Below are positions 44,701 through 53,590 of a stretch of 64,000 bases of DNA, in pieces. The number at the start of each line of letters is the position of its first letter. Position 1 is the stretch's first letter. Source of the DNA: Lamellibrachia satsuma (taxonomy: Eukaryota > Annelida > Polychaeta > Sabellida > Siboglinidae); the NCBI GenBank assembly GCA_033239005.1, contig BSQZ01000080.1:1386501-1450500 (forward strand), given 5' to 3'. The notes under the pieces were generated by a model. The model was not told where the DNA came from. It worked only from the letters and a program-made list of their open reading frames with translations, and searched no databases. A program made the position numbers and the translations under genes.

Positions 44701-44922
44701 TGCTCTGTAATCAATGCACATTCTTAGATCTCCGTTCTTCTTTCGTACTAGTACAGTTGCACTAGCATGGTTGCTCTTACTAGGTACAATCGTTCCGTTT
44801 CTCATCAGCTTCTCCATGTGTTCCTTCACCTCCTGTAGTTGTGTTGGGGGATTCTCCGGTACGGCTGAACAACAGGAATGTCGTCTGTGGTTCGTATATT
44901 GTGTTTCACTGCTGTGGTGCAA
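41773..44922 (-). CDS. pol: Gypsy pol: reverse transcriptase, RNase H, integrase
   Basis: A 1049-codon frame. RT: LDLQSAY with Asp106, FGLHEFTRMPYGL, and YLDD at 168-171. RNase H: TDAC with Asp332, Glu376, TDNN with Asp402, and NADGLSR with Asp445. Integrase: zinc site H603, H608, C638, C641; catalytic Asp670, Asp729 and Glu765; then a GPY/F-like module near 880-940 (RDIRGRNKIQDVWEGKVYKV). No chromodomain is seen. All catalytic residues are intact. The first 24 or so residues in this frame are spurious: RT begins with PPTQLQEVKEHMEKL, in register with PYRRIP of the protease frame. A one-base shift at a run of five G on + (44846-44850) separates the two. Confidence 0.96.
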   Translation of the reverse strand: MHHSSETQYTNHRRHSCCSAVPENPPTQLQEVKEHMEKLMRNGTIVPSKSNHASATVLVRKKNGDLRMCIDYRALNNKTIKDAHPLPRIVESLDAMTGAQYFTTLDLQSAYNQVQMEPDDQHKTAFTTPFGLHEFTRMPYGLCNAAATFQRLMQMTFSAEMFEILLVYLDDIVIFSKSIEEHLKRLDAVFTKLRQFGLKLELKKCNFFRKEVLYLGHLIGADGVATDPSKIAVVEKWPVPKTLKDLRSFLGFASYYRRYVPNFTQIASPLHRVVTDACKAGKGKRRTSKMYGLEKCWTDKCETAFKALKTALTTTPVLGFADYNLPFIVETDACDKGLGAVLSQMQDGKLRVIAYASRSLRGAEKNDVNYSAMRLETLALKWAVTEKFRDYLLGGTFTVYTDNNPLTYLNKKVKLTAVEQRWAASLAPFNFDIRYRPGRCNANADGLSRLSECNKTCINIPTVEASLAMVTQTSHLPVNLRVAVMEESANREIAKCCEYKVNTDPAEQATTTLPGLPKEAMGELQAADSTIGRLIYYRKIGRRPTVDEKSSETANVIQLVRQWDHIVETNGVLYRRVLDSKVGEIDQLLLPRCLQDNVLESLHNKQGHQGVERTEKLVRARCYWPTLHKDVQTWINLCERCTLGKFPAKKMRTPLGRLIATRPLEVVAIDYTVLEPSSDGRENVLIITDVFTKFTVAVVTRNQKAETVAKALVTQWFEPYGIPQRIHSDNGRNFDSVLISELCKLYGIQRSHTTPYHPAGNGQCERFNRTLHDLLRTLSEKKKRRWAEHVHEVVNAYNLTPHSSTGYAPFYLMFGRDSRQPIDLLLGTGEQEVEPSDWVSSHQQRLQEAYQLARRQLVHEADSRKKHYDRKARDLPLSFGQRVYRRKRDIRGRNKIQDVWEGKVYKVVARKGKNDVYVIEPADGFGELRTVNRVDLRLCPQPETTTRRKLPCLPDEKTIDPDRHEELSDDERLQWRCIIRSSLPQPLERVSSSDDSGDSPINDGCDVTTDTSEAERSHEDITTVRRSSRTTAGWHSNRFREPRSALNGH

Positions 44923-46046
44923 CCAAGGTCGTCAGAAGAACTTGCAAACACATCTTGATGCTTCACAAAGAGTTTCCTTATTTGTATCATCTCTTCAGGT
45001 GTTCCTTGAAATCCTGACAGCTGTAGGCTTGTTAAGATGTCCTGAACATCTACTTCTGCAGTCGGTGTGACTTTGTCTTCCATTGGAGTGCTGATGGTAA
45101 TTGCATTTGCTGAGACCTCCACTCTCATCTCTCGGTAAGGCGTAGCAGGTCGTAACAGCCCAATCCGTGTCCGTGGTTGCAGTTCGACATCGACGTTCGA
45201 CCCATTGACAACCTTCACATAGAAATACGATCCTTCGACCAACGTATTAACTACTACCAGATTTCCTGGTATCGGTGTCGACAAAGGTTCGACCAGCATG
45301 GAGTCCATACTCCCGCGTCCTCTTGCTTTAACGTTCACGTACGAATTGGCTGGTACTCTAATTGGACAATGACCTGCTACCCTGGCAAAGCTGACTGCTT
45401 CTCTTGTTGGCCTGTAGGCCTCAGTTTTCATGCCGTTTAGCATGTTCTTCAAAACTGGCACCTTCATCAGAACATTTGTTCCCAGAAGACCATTTACTTC
45501 CTGGCTTGCAAGGTCTGTTGAGTCCTTTACTATCAGTACCCCTCTCCTCGGAACATGTATGCCGCAAACTTCCATATCTATCTCGATATATCCTGTGTAA
45601 GGTATTTCAATTCCATTTGCTGCTCTGACGACCAACCAACTCTTGGGATCCATCACATCGGCAGCCAATGTTTTCAAATGTTCTTTGAAGAAACTTTCAG
45701 TGACAGTTGTCACTTGACTGCCAGTGTCCATCAGACATACCACTGGAATGCCTCCCATCTTCACTTCTAGTGTTGGTGCATGACCAACCAGACATTCTAA
45801 GCTGTCATTGTCAGATCTTACAGAGCCAGTCACTCCCTTCTCCACCACTCGGCCCATAGTAGTGGAGCAACCTAGTTTGACGTCTGCTGACCACATCTCA
45901 CCTTCACCTGTGCGTCCTTGAATGCGGAACATTCTCTTTGATGGTGGCCCAGCTTTCCACAGAAGTAGCAAGTCCCTATCCCCTTGCCGTCTCCAGCAGA
46001 GCGACAGTCTCTGGCCATATGTCCAGGTTTCCGACATTTGAAGCAT
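44826..46046 (-). CDS. Gypsy protease region and RT N-terminus
   Basis: A 406-codon frame in the -1 register relative to gag, overlapping it by about 175 bases. The aspartic protease active site is CLMDTGSQ (Asp107-Thr-Gly), followed by VVRAANG and a GLLGTNVL segment (Ile-Leu-Gly type). It ends in IPVVQPYRRIP, the standard RT lead-in, and then runs out of frame. Residues before about 45 overlap gag and may not be translated. A -1 ribosomal frameshift from gag is plausible, though a lesion cannot be excluded. Confidence 0.9.
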   Translation of the reverse strand: MLQMSETWTYGQRLSLCWRRQGDRDLLLLWKAGPPSKRMFRIQGRTGEGEMWSADVKLGCSTTMGRVVEKGVTGSVRSDNDSLECLVGHAPTLEVKMGGIPVVCLMDTGSQVTTVTESFFKEHLKTLAADVMDPKSWLVVRAANGIEIPYTGYIEIDMEVCGIHVPRRGVLIVKDSTDLASQEVNGLLGTNVLMKVPVLKNMLNGMKTEAYRPTREAVSFARVAGHCPIRVPANSYVNVKARGRGSMDSMLVEPLSTPIPGNLVVVNTLVEGSYFYVKVVNGSNVDVELQPRTRIGLLRPATPYREMRVEVSANAITISTPMEDKVTPTAEVDVQDILTSLQLSGFQGTPEEMIQIRKLFVKHQDVFASSSDDLGCTTAVKHNIRTTDDIPVVQPYRRIPQHNYRR

Positions 46047-46822
46047 ATTCCTGCACTGCGCATCCTGCTCAATGGACCTCTCTGTGTTCCGCTAGTTAGC
46101 TGACGTAGCTCCTCTTGGTTCTTAGCCAACTCTTGCTGTTGGTGTGCAATTCCTTCGATCAGGGTTTGCTGTTTGGCCATCATCTCTGTCAGCATCTTCA
46201 CCACTTGATCGCTGTGAGGTTGCTGCGGCAGAGATTGCATCGGTTTCGCGTCTACTATCTGCGAAGAAGTCCGTACTTTCTTCTTGGTTTCCGTCTCTGT
46301 GGACCACTGTATCGCTGTCTCCCTGCAGGTGATGAATGTACTCTCACGCACATTTGTCACCTGCTTCTTCAGTTCCCATCTCAGATATGGCTCGCGCACA
46401 TTTTCAATTAGCTGATCTCTGAGCATTGTGTCTCGGTCGACCACATGATCTGGGGACGTGTTTTCCAGTCGGTCTATCAGTTGAACGAGCTGGTGAGAAT
46501 ACTCTGTGATGGTCTCACCCTCCATCTGTTTCCTTTCGTAGAAATGTCTTAGCAACTGGGAAGCACTTGCCCGTTCGCCAAACGTCTCACGAAGATTTTT
46601 GAAAAGGGCATCTGCATCGTTTAACTGGTCAGCAGGGCGACATCTAACTTCCCGTCGTGCTGGTCCTTCAAGGTGGGATAACAGATAGTCTGCTGCTTCT
46701 TTTCCTGTCAGACCCTGCGCACTTATCATGGCATGTGCATCCTCTATCCACTCAGTGACTGTTTCTGCTCCCGACCCCGAGAAGTTTCGGAGTCGTCGCT
46801 CACGCTGTACAACCACCGTCAC
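45872..46822 (-). CDS. gag: Gypsy gag with two CCHC zinc knuckles
   Basis: About 316 codons. A retrotransposon capsid-like helical domain (residues 20-170: FSGSG, WIEDAH, YLLSHLEGPARREV, LLRHFYERKQMEGETITEYS) is followed by a Gln-rich linker and two knuckles, C260-C263-H268-C273 and C285-C288-H293-C298, which bind RNA. The frame opens without an ATG. An ATG at 46920 starts MDQEDIEEVRDELETMRQ in another frame that would join QK to ESASAPVTVV if one base were added in the T run (+) at 46841-46844. The true start is thus probably 46920 with a one-base loss. Confidence 0.9.
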   Translation of the reverse strand: MTVVVQRERRLRNFSGSGAETVTEWIEDAHAMISAQGLTGKEAADYLLSHLEGPARREVRCRPADQLNDADALFKNLRETFGERASASQLLRHFYERKQMEGETITEYSHQLVQLIDRLENTSPDHVVDRDTMLRDQLIENVREPYLRWELKKQVTNVRESTFITCRETAIQWSTETETKKKVRTSSQIVDAKPMQSLPQQPHSDQVVKMLTEMMAKQQTLIEGIAHQQQELAKNQEELRQLTSGTQRGPLSRMRSAGICFKCRKPGHMARDCRSAGDGKGIGTCYFCGKLGHHQRECSAFKDAQVKVRCGQQTSN

Positions 46823-47005
46823 TGGTGCTGAGGCACTCTCTTTTGCTCCAGCAAATTTTTCAGTTGCTGACGCATCGTTTCTAGCTCATCGCGCACTTCT
46901 TCGATATCCTCCTGGTCCATACTCTTTAACCTGGGTGGCCAGTCGTCTTATCAAAAATTAACTTAAAATTTTGGTCCTGCCTATAATTTTTTGAGTTAAA
47001 AAGGT

Positions 47006-47025
47006 CTACCCCACTTCTGGTACCA
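47006..47025 (-). promoter_or_regulatory. Probable primer binding site
   Basis: TGGTACCAGAAGTGGGG starts a few bases inside the 5' LTR (spacer TTTA) in element orientation. It begins TGG as needed to pair with a tRNA CCA end. The tRNA was not matched. Confidence 0.6.
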
Positions 47026-47029
47026 TAAA

Positions 47030-48512
47030 TGTAGGCTGTGGGTGGTTAGCTTATGCCTAAATTAAGAATAGACCACTGTAAGGCAAATTTGAAGATAAAA
47101 TTGCGTTTATTACAGTTTAACTACTAAAATTATACAAAACCAAGTCTCTCAGTCCTTGCACAATTTGCACTACTGATCTAACTTCGGTACCTCATCAAAG
47201 TATAAAATGTCAACCGAAAGTTCAAGATACAATCAAAAGCAAGAGCATTAAGAACAACAATAAAAGGTGAAAGAACTATACACAATAACAAAGACGACCC
47301 AAAAGACGACTTAAAAGAAGTCTTAAAAGACGACTTAAAGAATGTCTTAAAAGACGACTGGCCACAACCAGGAGTGAGCCAGGACTTGCGTTCGCCTGTA
47401 CAAATACAAACCAAACCAGTAAGCTATTTGCATATCATAGTGTCCAGTGTAAGATGACACATCAACATCTGTTAAATACCATAGTTCCAACACATTGGTG
47501 TTGTTCACAATATTGTCTGTAAAATACCTGTTATCTTATTCAGTACTAATATATAATCATACTTGTAGGTATTAATGTAATACTAGTACTCTACATGTAA
47601 AACAGCCTTAATATAATAAATTCAACAGTCAACCATGTTGTCAATTTCACATGTGCATACCCTGACTAGCCTAGCTGTCATTCCACTGTTGTTTACAAGC
47701 AAGTCTTGGACACTGCTCAACTTACATGTCTCTAGGGAATACTCAAGATCAGCCCTCTCCCAGCCACCTCCTAGAGCAATTAATCAATGTAACTTCAAAG
47801 GGAGAGAGGGCACCAGACTGAACCTGGCTTAACTGTAGGGACAGTTACATAATACCTATATACATGCACAAGTTATGCTTGCACCATGTCTATCACATCT
47901 TATAACATATTAACTATAACAGTAGCACCACTAAACAGGATCAAAACTTAACTTTCTAAAGGGATCTGTACATTTACAAGCTACTGACTGGAAGTGGTAA
48001 AAATCTCATTAAGCCCTGTTGGGCATTCTTCCCTAAGGTCCAATGACCACTTATTCCTGATCTTCCACATATTAGTAATCAAAGTCACCACTAAGTAATT
48101 ATAACTGATAAAGTAAATGCCTTGACATAAACAGATGGACAATTCCCTATCATACAGTATGATACAATTATAAATTGAAAACATTGCTTAATAAGGTAGA
48201 AAACATCATTTAGGGACTTACCAAAACATAGTTGTCATTAACTGTAGAATCAAGCCTGGCCCACTGGGGCAGGGCCCCTTCCACTGACCACACGTGACCC
48301 CTGTCTCTAGGGTGAAAATTTATGTTTAAACAACTGAATTATTAGTAATAAGACCAACTACCTACACTGTAAATACAACTAATTACAGGACAAATAAACA
48401 TAGCAATATTAGTTCACTAACTATATTCTCTAAATTACATTACATTACCCTGGGTGCTGCCATCATGTGGTGGGTAACTAAACTACTCGAACCGACAAGT
48501 GACTATGTCACA
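47030..48512 (-). repeat. 5' LTR of the gypsy element (1483 bp)
   Basis: Upstream LTR in element orientation. It should hold the promoter. Nearly identical to 40230-41714. Confidence 0.96.
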
Positions 48513-49180
48513 TTTGGAACAGTACGTGTACCTGTAAATACATCATCAGCTACATACCTACCCTCATCCAGGTCTTCACAGATCGAAGGGATGAATGGGG
48601 CACCACATATAATCATCAAAATGGATCACTGACATTGTCTTTTATCGAGTAACGTATTAGCTTTTTAATAATTTTTTATTCTTGTTTTTAACTTTTAGCG
48701 TAACTTTTATACCGCTGCCTTTTAAATCACTGGAAAAGTGTTCGCTCCGCACGCTATTCCCCATGTAGAGTTTATTCCTCGATACTCTGGGCATCTACTG
48801 TATTATAAAGAGAGAAAGGAAAACATATCAACTTAAAACACAAATTTGTGTTGAGTAATAGTTATTAAGCAAGCAAGTGTTTTGGAATTGCATCATGTAG
48901 GGTCTAGTAATTCATCTGATGCAGAATACGAAGCAGAATACAGATAGCCCCCCATGTCTAAAATGTTTCATCTGAACCCAGAAATTATTGACATAACCAT
49001 TTTGGTGCATTCCTTTTTAGTGTAGGCCAAGGCTCTGAATTTCTGAGAAAAAAATACATACTAATAAGATCGTATGCTATGGTCATTATTATGAAACAGT
49101 AAATAATTGTAAATAAACATAATCTGTAAATGTTGGGTTTGTTTATTATTGATAAGGTTTCACATTTTTCATGTTTACAC
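48513..49180. other. No gene recognised
   Basis: AT-rich flank of the gypsy element with no supported feature. Confidence 0.5.
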
Positions 49181-49187
49181 ACACACA

Positions 49188-49244
49188 TGCACACGCGCTC
49201 GTGAGCGCGTGTGCATATTACCACACAAGCTCGTGTCCACGAGC
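49188..49244. repeat. Two adjacent short-loop palindromes
   Basis: TGCACACGCGCTC and its exact complement flank a 2-base centre (49188-49215, 13-bp stem). A second, GCTCGTG-TC-CACGAGC, lies at 49229-49244. Confidence 0.85.
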
Positions 49245-49266
49245 GCTCCTGACGTACTACCTCACG

Positions 49267-49606
49267 CGCACGCATCTGTATGAAGCCCATAACATGACAT
49301 CGTCGGCAATCCTCGCGCATTTCTCGCGGTTTCCGTTGATCTACGTATTGTAACGTTTCTAGCGGCTGGGTGGCGTCCTGTGTTTCTACAAACTCGCCGT
49401 TTTCTCCATTTCCCGCGTTTCTACAAACTTGCCATTTTCTCAATTTTCACGGGGAAATGGAGAAAACGGCGAGTTTGTAGAAACACAGGACGCCACCCAG
49501 TAGCTAGAAACGTTACAGTACGTAGATCAACGGAAACAGCGAGAAATGCGCCAGGATTGCCGATTATGTCATGTTATAGGCTTCATACATCTGCCACATG
49601 CGTAGG
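49267..49606. mobile_element. Foldback (MITE-like) element with ~150-bp inverted arms
   Basis: The left arm (about 49267-49413) is the near-exact reverse complement of the right arm (about 49452-49606). Shared landmarks include TGTATGAAGCC, AACATGACAT, GTTTCTAGC, GGGTGGCGTCCTGTG and AACTCGCCGTTTTCTCC. The ~38-bp centre holds a third, direct partial copy (GTTTCTACAAACTTGCCATT). The ORF at 48985-49443 (-) runs through it and is not a gene. Confidence 0.85.
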
Positions 49607-49803
49607 GCGTAATTTTCGCATTGTAATATTTATTTAAACTCCCTCCTCAATTAATTCAGCCCATCCCGAATCAAGCTCGTCGATGTTCAAATACGTAGTA
49701 CGTGAACAGCTAACACAACTTTTGCCATTTTTATTCCGAATTAATGTAATCGTTCGTTCAGTAATTTCACCAAAGCTAAATAACAAATTTGTACAAACGA
49801 GCT

Positions 49804-50138
49804 AGCATGTTGTAGTGGATGCTAGAGCCAGCATGTTGTAGTGGATGCTAGAGCCAGCATGTTGTAGTGGATGCTAGAACTAGCATGTTGTAGTGGATGC
49901 TAGAGCCAGCATGTTGTAGTGGATGCTAGAGCTAGCATGTTGTAGTGGATGCTAGAGCCAGCATGTTGTAGTGGATGCTAGAGCCAGCATGTTGTAGTGG
50001 ATGCTAGAGCCAGCATGTTGTAGTGGATGCTAGAGCTAGCATGTTGTAGTGGATGCTAGAGCAAGCATGTTGTAGTGGATGCTAGAGCCAGCATGTTGTA
50101 GTGGATGCTAGAGCCAGCATGTTGTAGTGGATGCTACA
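49804..50138. repeat. 26-bp minisatellite, 13 copies
   Basis: AGCATGTTGTAGTGGATGCT followed by AGAGCC repeats at exact 26-bp steps from 49804 to 50116. Each unit holds a TAGCAT...ATGCTA inverted pair. Variation is almost limited to the CC/CT/CA junction. Confidence 0.97.
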
Positions 50139-50266
50139 TTGGTTCGATTTTTGCGAAGCGACGGACAATAAAATCGAATTGAAGAGGAACCTTTAAATTC
50201 GGAGTGGCTAAAATGTACGGCGTTCTTGAGAATATAAAGGGCGCTATAAGTGCAGTGTGTGCAGTA

Positions 50267-50268
<2 letters not shown>

Positions 50269-50321
<53 letters not shown>
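50269..50321. repeat. (AT)n microsatellite
   Basis: Pure AT tract about 130 bp after the 26-bp minisatellite. Confidence 0.95.
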
Positions 50322-50325
<4 letters not shown>

Positions 50326-52235
50326 TCATCTTTAGAACTTTGCAGATCCGTGTTCATTTATTGCTGACTGTTTTATTTTATCATTGCATTGTTCTACATG
50401 TTGTTTAATAGTTAGGGTATGCAAAATACATTTTTCATCATTAATGAATAAAAAATTACATGGAGCGTTACGTGTGACGCAGAGTAATCTAAATCCAGAC
50501 TGGCGCATTAGTTATCACAAAAAATCTGTGAAGTTATATGTTAATAAATTGCTTTATCATAATTAAGCATATATGTGTAGATATACTATGCATATGTATA
50601 TGACTGTTTTCATAAAAAATATAAATGTGGCGTTACGTGTGTGACACATTTTTGTGACATGTGTGACGCGTGTGAAATTGACATAGTAATTGACAATATT
50701 CTTAGTTGATATTAACTGTTTTCATAACAATATGACATTTTAGTACATGTTGTAATAACACAACATAACAAGGTAAGTTAAGTGTAATAAAACAATAAAT
50801 TATGTGACATATTTAGTTAATACACCATTATTTTACAGACAATTTTTCACAAATCCAATTTTCTTCTAAACGTAAATTTTATTCAGTATTAAATATAATA
50901 ATCTGGCAATGTAAATCGACAAATGTAGCTAGGTTATATTGTTAAATGTATCGCTGTCAAATTCTGATTGCTAAATGGCCTCAATTTTACACGGAGGTAA
51001 ATTTACAGGACACTGCAGGATCTGTTAGAAATTCATATATGTCATAAAAAAATATATATCAACAGCTTAGGACACGTGTTTCCAAATTGTAATAATCGTA
51101 TCAGCTAGTCATAATCACATGCTTACAACACAATAATAAATAAACAAATAAACATTCTTATGCCCCCGCCGTTAATCAAACAAAGAGGAAAAGTGACATC
51201 ATCTGAGACTGAACACCTGCAAATCGGACATTTTAAAGAGAGAATTACGGGTATATTGTGTGTGTCAATTATTATTAAATTAGTGTTGTGCTGCCCCTTG
51301 TCACATATTAGCAACTAAATTATAGCAATTAAAAGCCTGTGAAATTACATTCCGCCATCATATAAAGGTGTTACACACGTGACGTAGCGTGTAACACGTG
51401 TATATTTTATATAGTTAAATATTTATGCATGTCTTTTATATTTTGGTATTACATAACTGGTCATTATATTTTGGTATTACATAAGTAATCATGTGTTGAT
51501 TTATAAATCATTTGGAAATAAAAAAATTAAATTATTTTGGATTTTTTTTTGGGAAATTTGCGTTACCTGTGACATTGAAATTCAACTTTTTAAAAACTAT
51601 ATAACTTTTACAATCAATATTGCTATGCTTTATTTTTCATTTCGTTGTAACGCAGCGACATGTGAGTACACCTAGTTTTTTCACCGTTTTTATGCTGTAG
51701 ATTGTATGGTAGTGGCGGCCATTTCGGAGTACCTGGCCAAAAGATTAACTATTCTCCAGAACGCCATGTCTATAAGTATAACACAATGCTAAAACTTTCG
51801 CCACGGCCTATTTAATTTTGCAATGCTGCGAGCCTACGGGCGGGCACCCGTGTGTCCACGCGTCTGCGTGTGCGTGCGTTCGAAAGCTAACATTGTCTTG
51901 TCTTGAATACTGGCCAACACTCCTAAGCAGTGGCACGGTCAGGGTTGTGTGCGCATGGGATGATTGCGATTTAGTTGCGTTTAGTTTGTACTGAGTTTGG
52001 TAGAGCTTGCTCAAACTGTTGTAGTTCTGTAATGCTGGTTATTGTATATGGTAGCTAGCTCCAATATTTTGTTGTCCTGGAAAAATAGGGCTGGAAGAGG
52101 TTTCCGACTGGCAAGAATAAATGAACGCTGATGGCTTTGTACAGTAAATTGATGTGCTGCGGCATTGTACGTTCCAGTTGCTTGGGTAAATCTGACGTAG
52201 AGGCCCGTGTGTGCAAGACGGCGAGTAACGGTCTC
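50322..52235. other. No gene recognised; upstream region of the 52331 gene
   Basis: AT-rich until about 51800, then GC-richer toward the gene start. A (CGAA)n-type tetranucleotide run at 52236-52273 precedes the ATG and may be in the 5' UTR. Confidence 0.45.
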
Positions 52236-52330
52236 CGAACGAACGAACGAATAAAACGAACGAACAAACAAACACCGCTATCGTCATCACCGCCGCACGC
52301 ACGCTCACTTGCTACACCTTCGCAACGACC

Positions 52331-53590
52331 ATGGCCTGTATGGGGAATTTCCATGCCTTCGGCTGGAAGTCGGACAGTGACAAGTGGATGCCAGAGACCA
52401 ACGACACCGACACGATGGACCAACAAAACAACACCGCCGAACAGAGCTACCCCGGAGACTTCCTGAACTTTCCGGGCGACGAGAGCCCAAGTAGCCGCAA
52501 GACGTGGTCCGAATCGATGCAGGTGTGTTCTTCGTCGTTGCCTCCTTTACAAAGGACTGAGGCTAGTTCTTGATGCACCATTCGGTTGTTATCCCTTTCC
52601 ATTTCTATCGGCAGCCTTCTCCCCCACAACATCCTCCTCCGCCCTTCTGTAGTCATCCCATCTCAGTTGCGGTATGCCCCTTTTCCTGCGGCCTGGCTGT
52701 TTCATCGCCTCTGCTTTCTTAGGTAGTCGGCCCTCTCACACGTCATCCGGCTTCTTACTATTCCTCCCGTTAAGCTCAACTACAACCCAATCTCTACCCC
52801 AGTTCATTCCTCCTTCCTATATCCACCTCCCTCTTTGCTCCGTCGTCCTTCTATCCACCGCCTCTGCTCCTGCAGGTGAAGCCCATTAACTACCAGGACA
52901 TGCTGTGCTGCGAGAGCCAGAGCTACAGCAACAGGATAGACAACGTGCAGAGCCTGCTGCAGTACGACGAGGACGCGGCCCGCAATTGGCCCGACGCGTC
53001 CTACAACAGCTTACCCAAGATCGGCTCGCCATTCAGGCAGTCCGACGTCGCGCCGGGCTTCCCGTTGCAACCAACGGGCAATTGCATCTACCGTCGGCCC
53101 CGGCCCACCTGCGATATCACGAAGTACGTGTTGCAGACGTCCATAGTCTGTCCGTTGATTTCTATGTTCTTACTTACACGTATTAGGTCGCTGGGACCGG
53201 CTTTACGAAGCGTATGTACCGTACGAAGAAACTAACGCGGACGTTGGTCGAAGATTACGTAACAATCGTAGAAAACACGAAGAGCGTTGCGAACAATTGT
53301 ATGCGTACGTTACTACGAAGATTACGTAAATTGAGAACTTAGGAGAACTCGTATGAAGGTTCGTACGGTACGAACTACGAACGCTTCGTGAAATTGGCCC
53401 CAATGTATACATGTTCCATTCAGTTTGTTTCATTGAATCGCATGTACTGTGCGCGTGCGTGCGTAAGTTCGTACGTATGACTGGTACCTGATGGAATATC
53501 GCTCGTTGTTTCAGATTCGTCAACGACATGAACAAGACATACAAGACATTTAAAATGTACGGACAATCAGGCTTAGCGCTACCGCAGTAA
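52331..53590 (+). CDS. Paralog 1: small protein of uncertain family, 3 exons
   Basis: Exons 52331-52522, 52876-53123 and 53515-53590, joined at GTGTGT/GCAG and GTACGT/TCAG sites, give 171 residues. Intron phases are 0 and 2. ATG at 52331 sits in ACCATGG, a strong context. The protein is polar, rich in Asp, Asn, Ser and Pro, with no signal peptide or membrane segment, and ends FVNDMNKTYKTFKMY plus GQSGLALPQ. The third exon matches the last exon of the gene at 59477 (FIDEMHKTNREFRLY), and both genes share intron phases and size. The terminal F-x3-M-x-x-T-x3-F pattern recalls, from memory, sperm microtubule inner proteins of the TEX49/SPMIP11 sort; this is weak. Codon use is GC-rich compared with flanks, supporting a real gene. 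Confidence 0.75.

Larger units (their letters stand above)
40230..48512 (-). mobile_element. Ty3/gypsy LTR retrotransposon, ~8.3 kb, recent insertion
   Basis: Two direct LTRs flank gag, protease and pol, all on the minus strand. LTRs begin TGTGAC and end CCTACA when read with the element. The 4-bp sequence TTTG lies on both sides (40226-40229 and 48513-48516), a target duplication. The LTRs are nearly identical (one 2-bp indel seen), so insertion is recent. pol order is PR-RT-RH-INT, as in Ty3/gypsy. There is no envelope ORF between pol and the 3' LTR. Confidence 0.96.

Noticed and set aside
49804..50138. Possible CRISPR-like array (13 palindromic units)
   Set aside because: Units are contiguous, without spacers.
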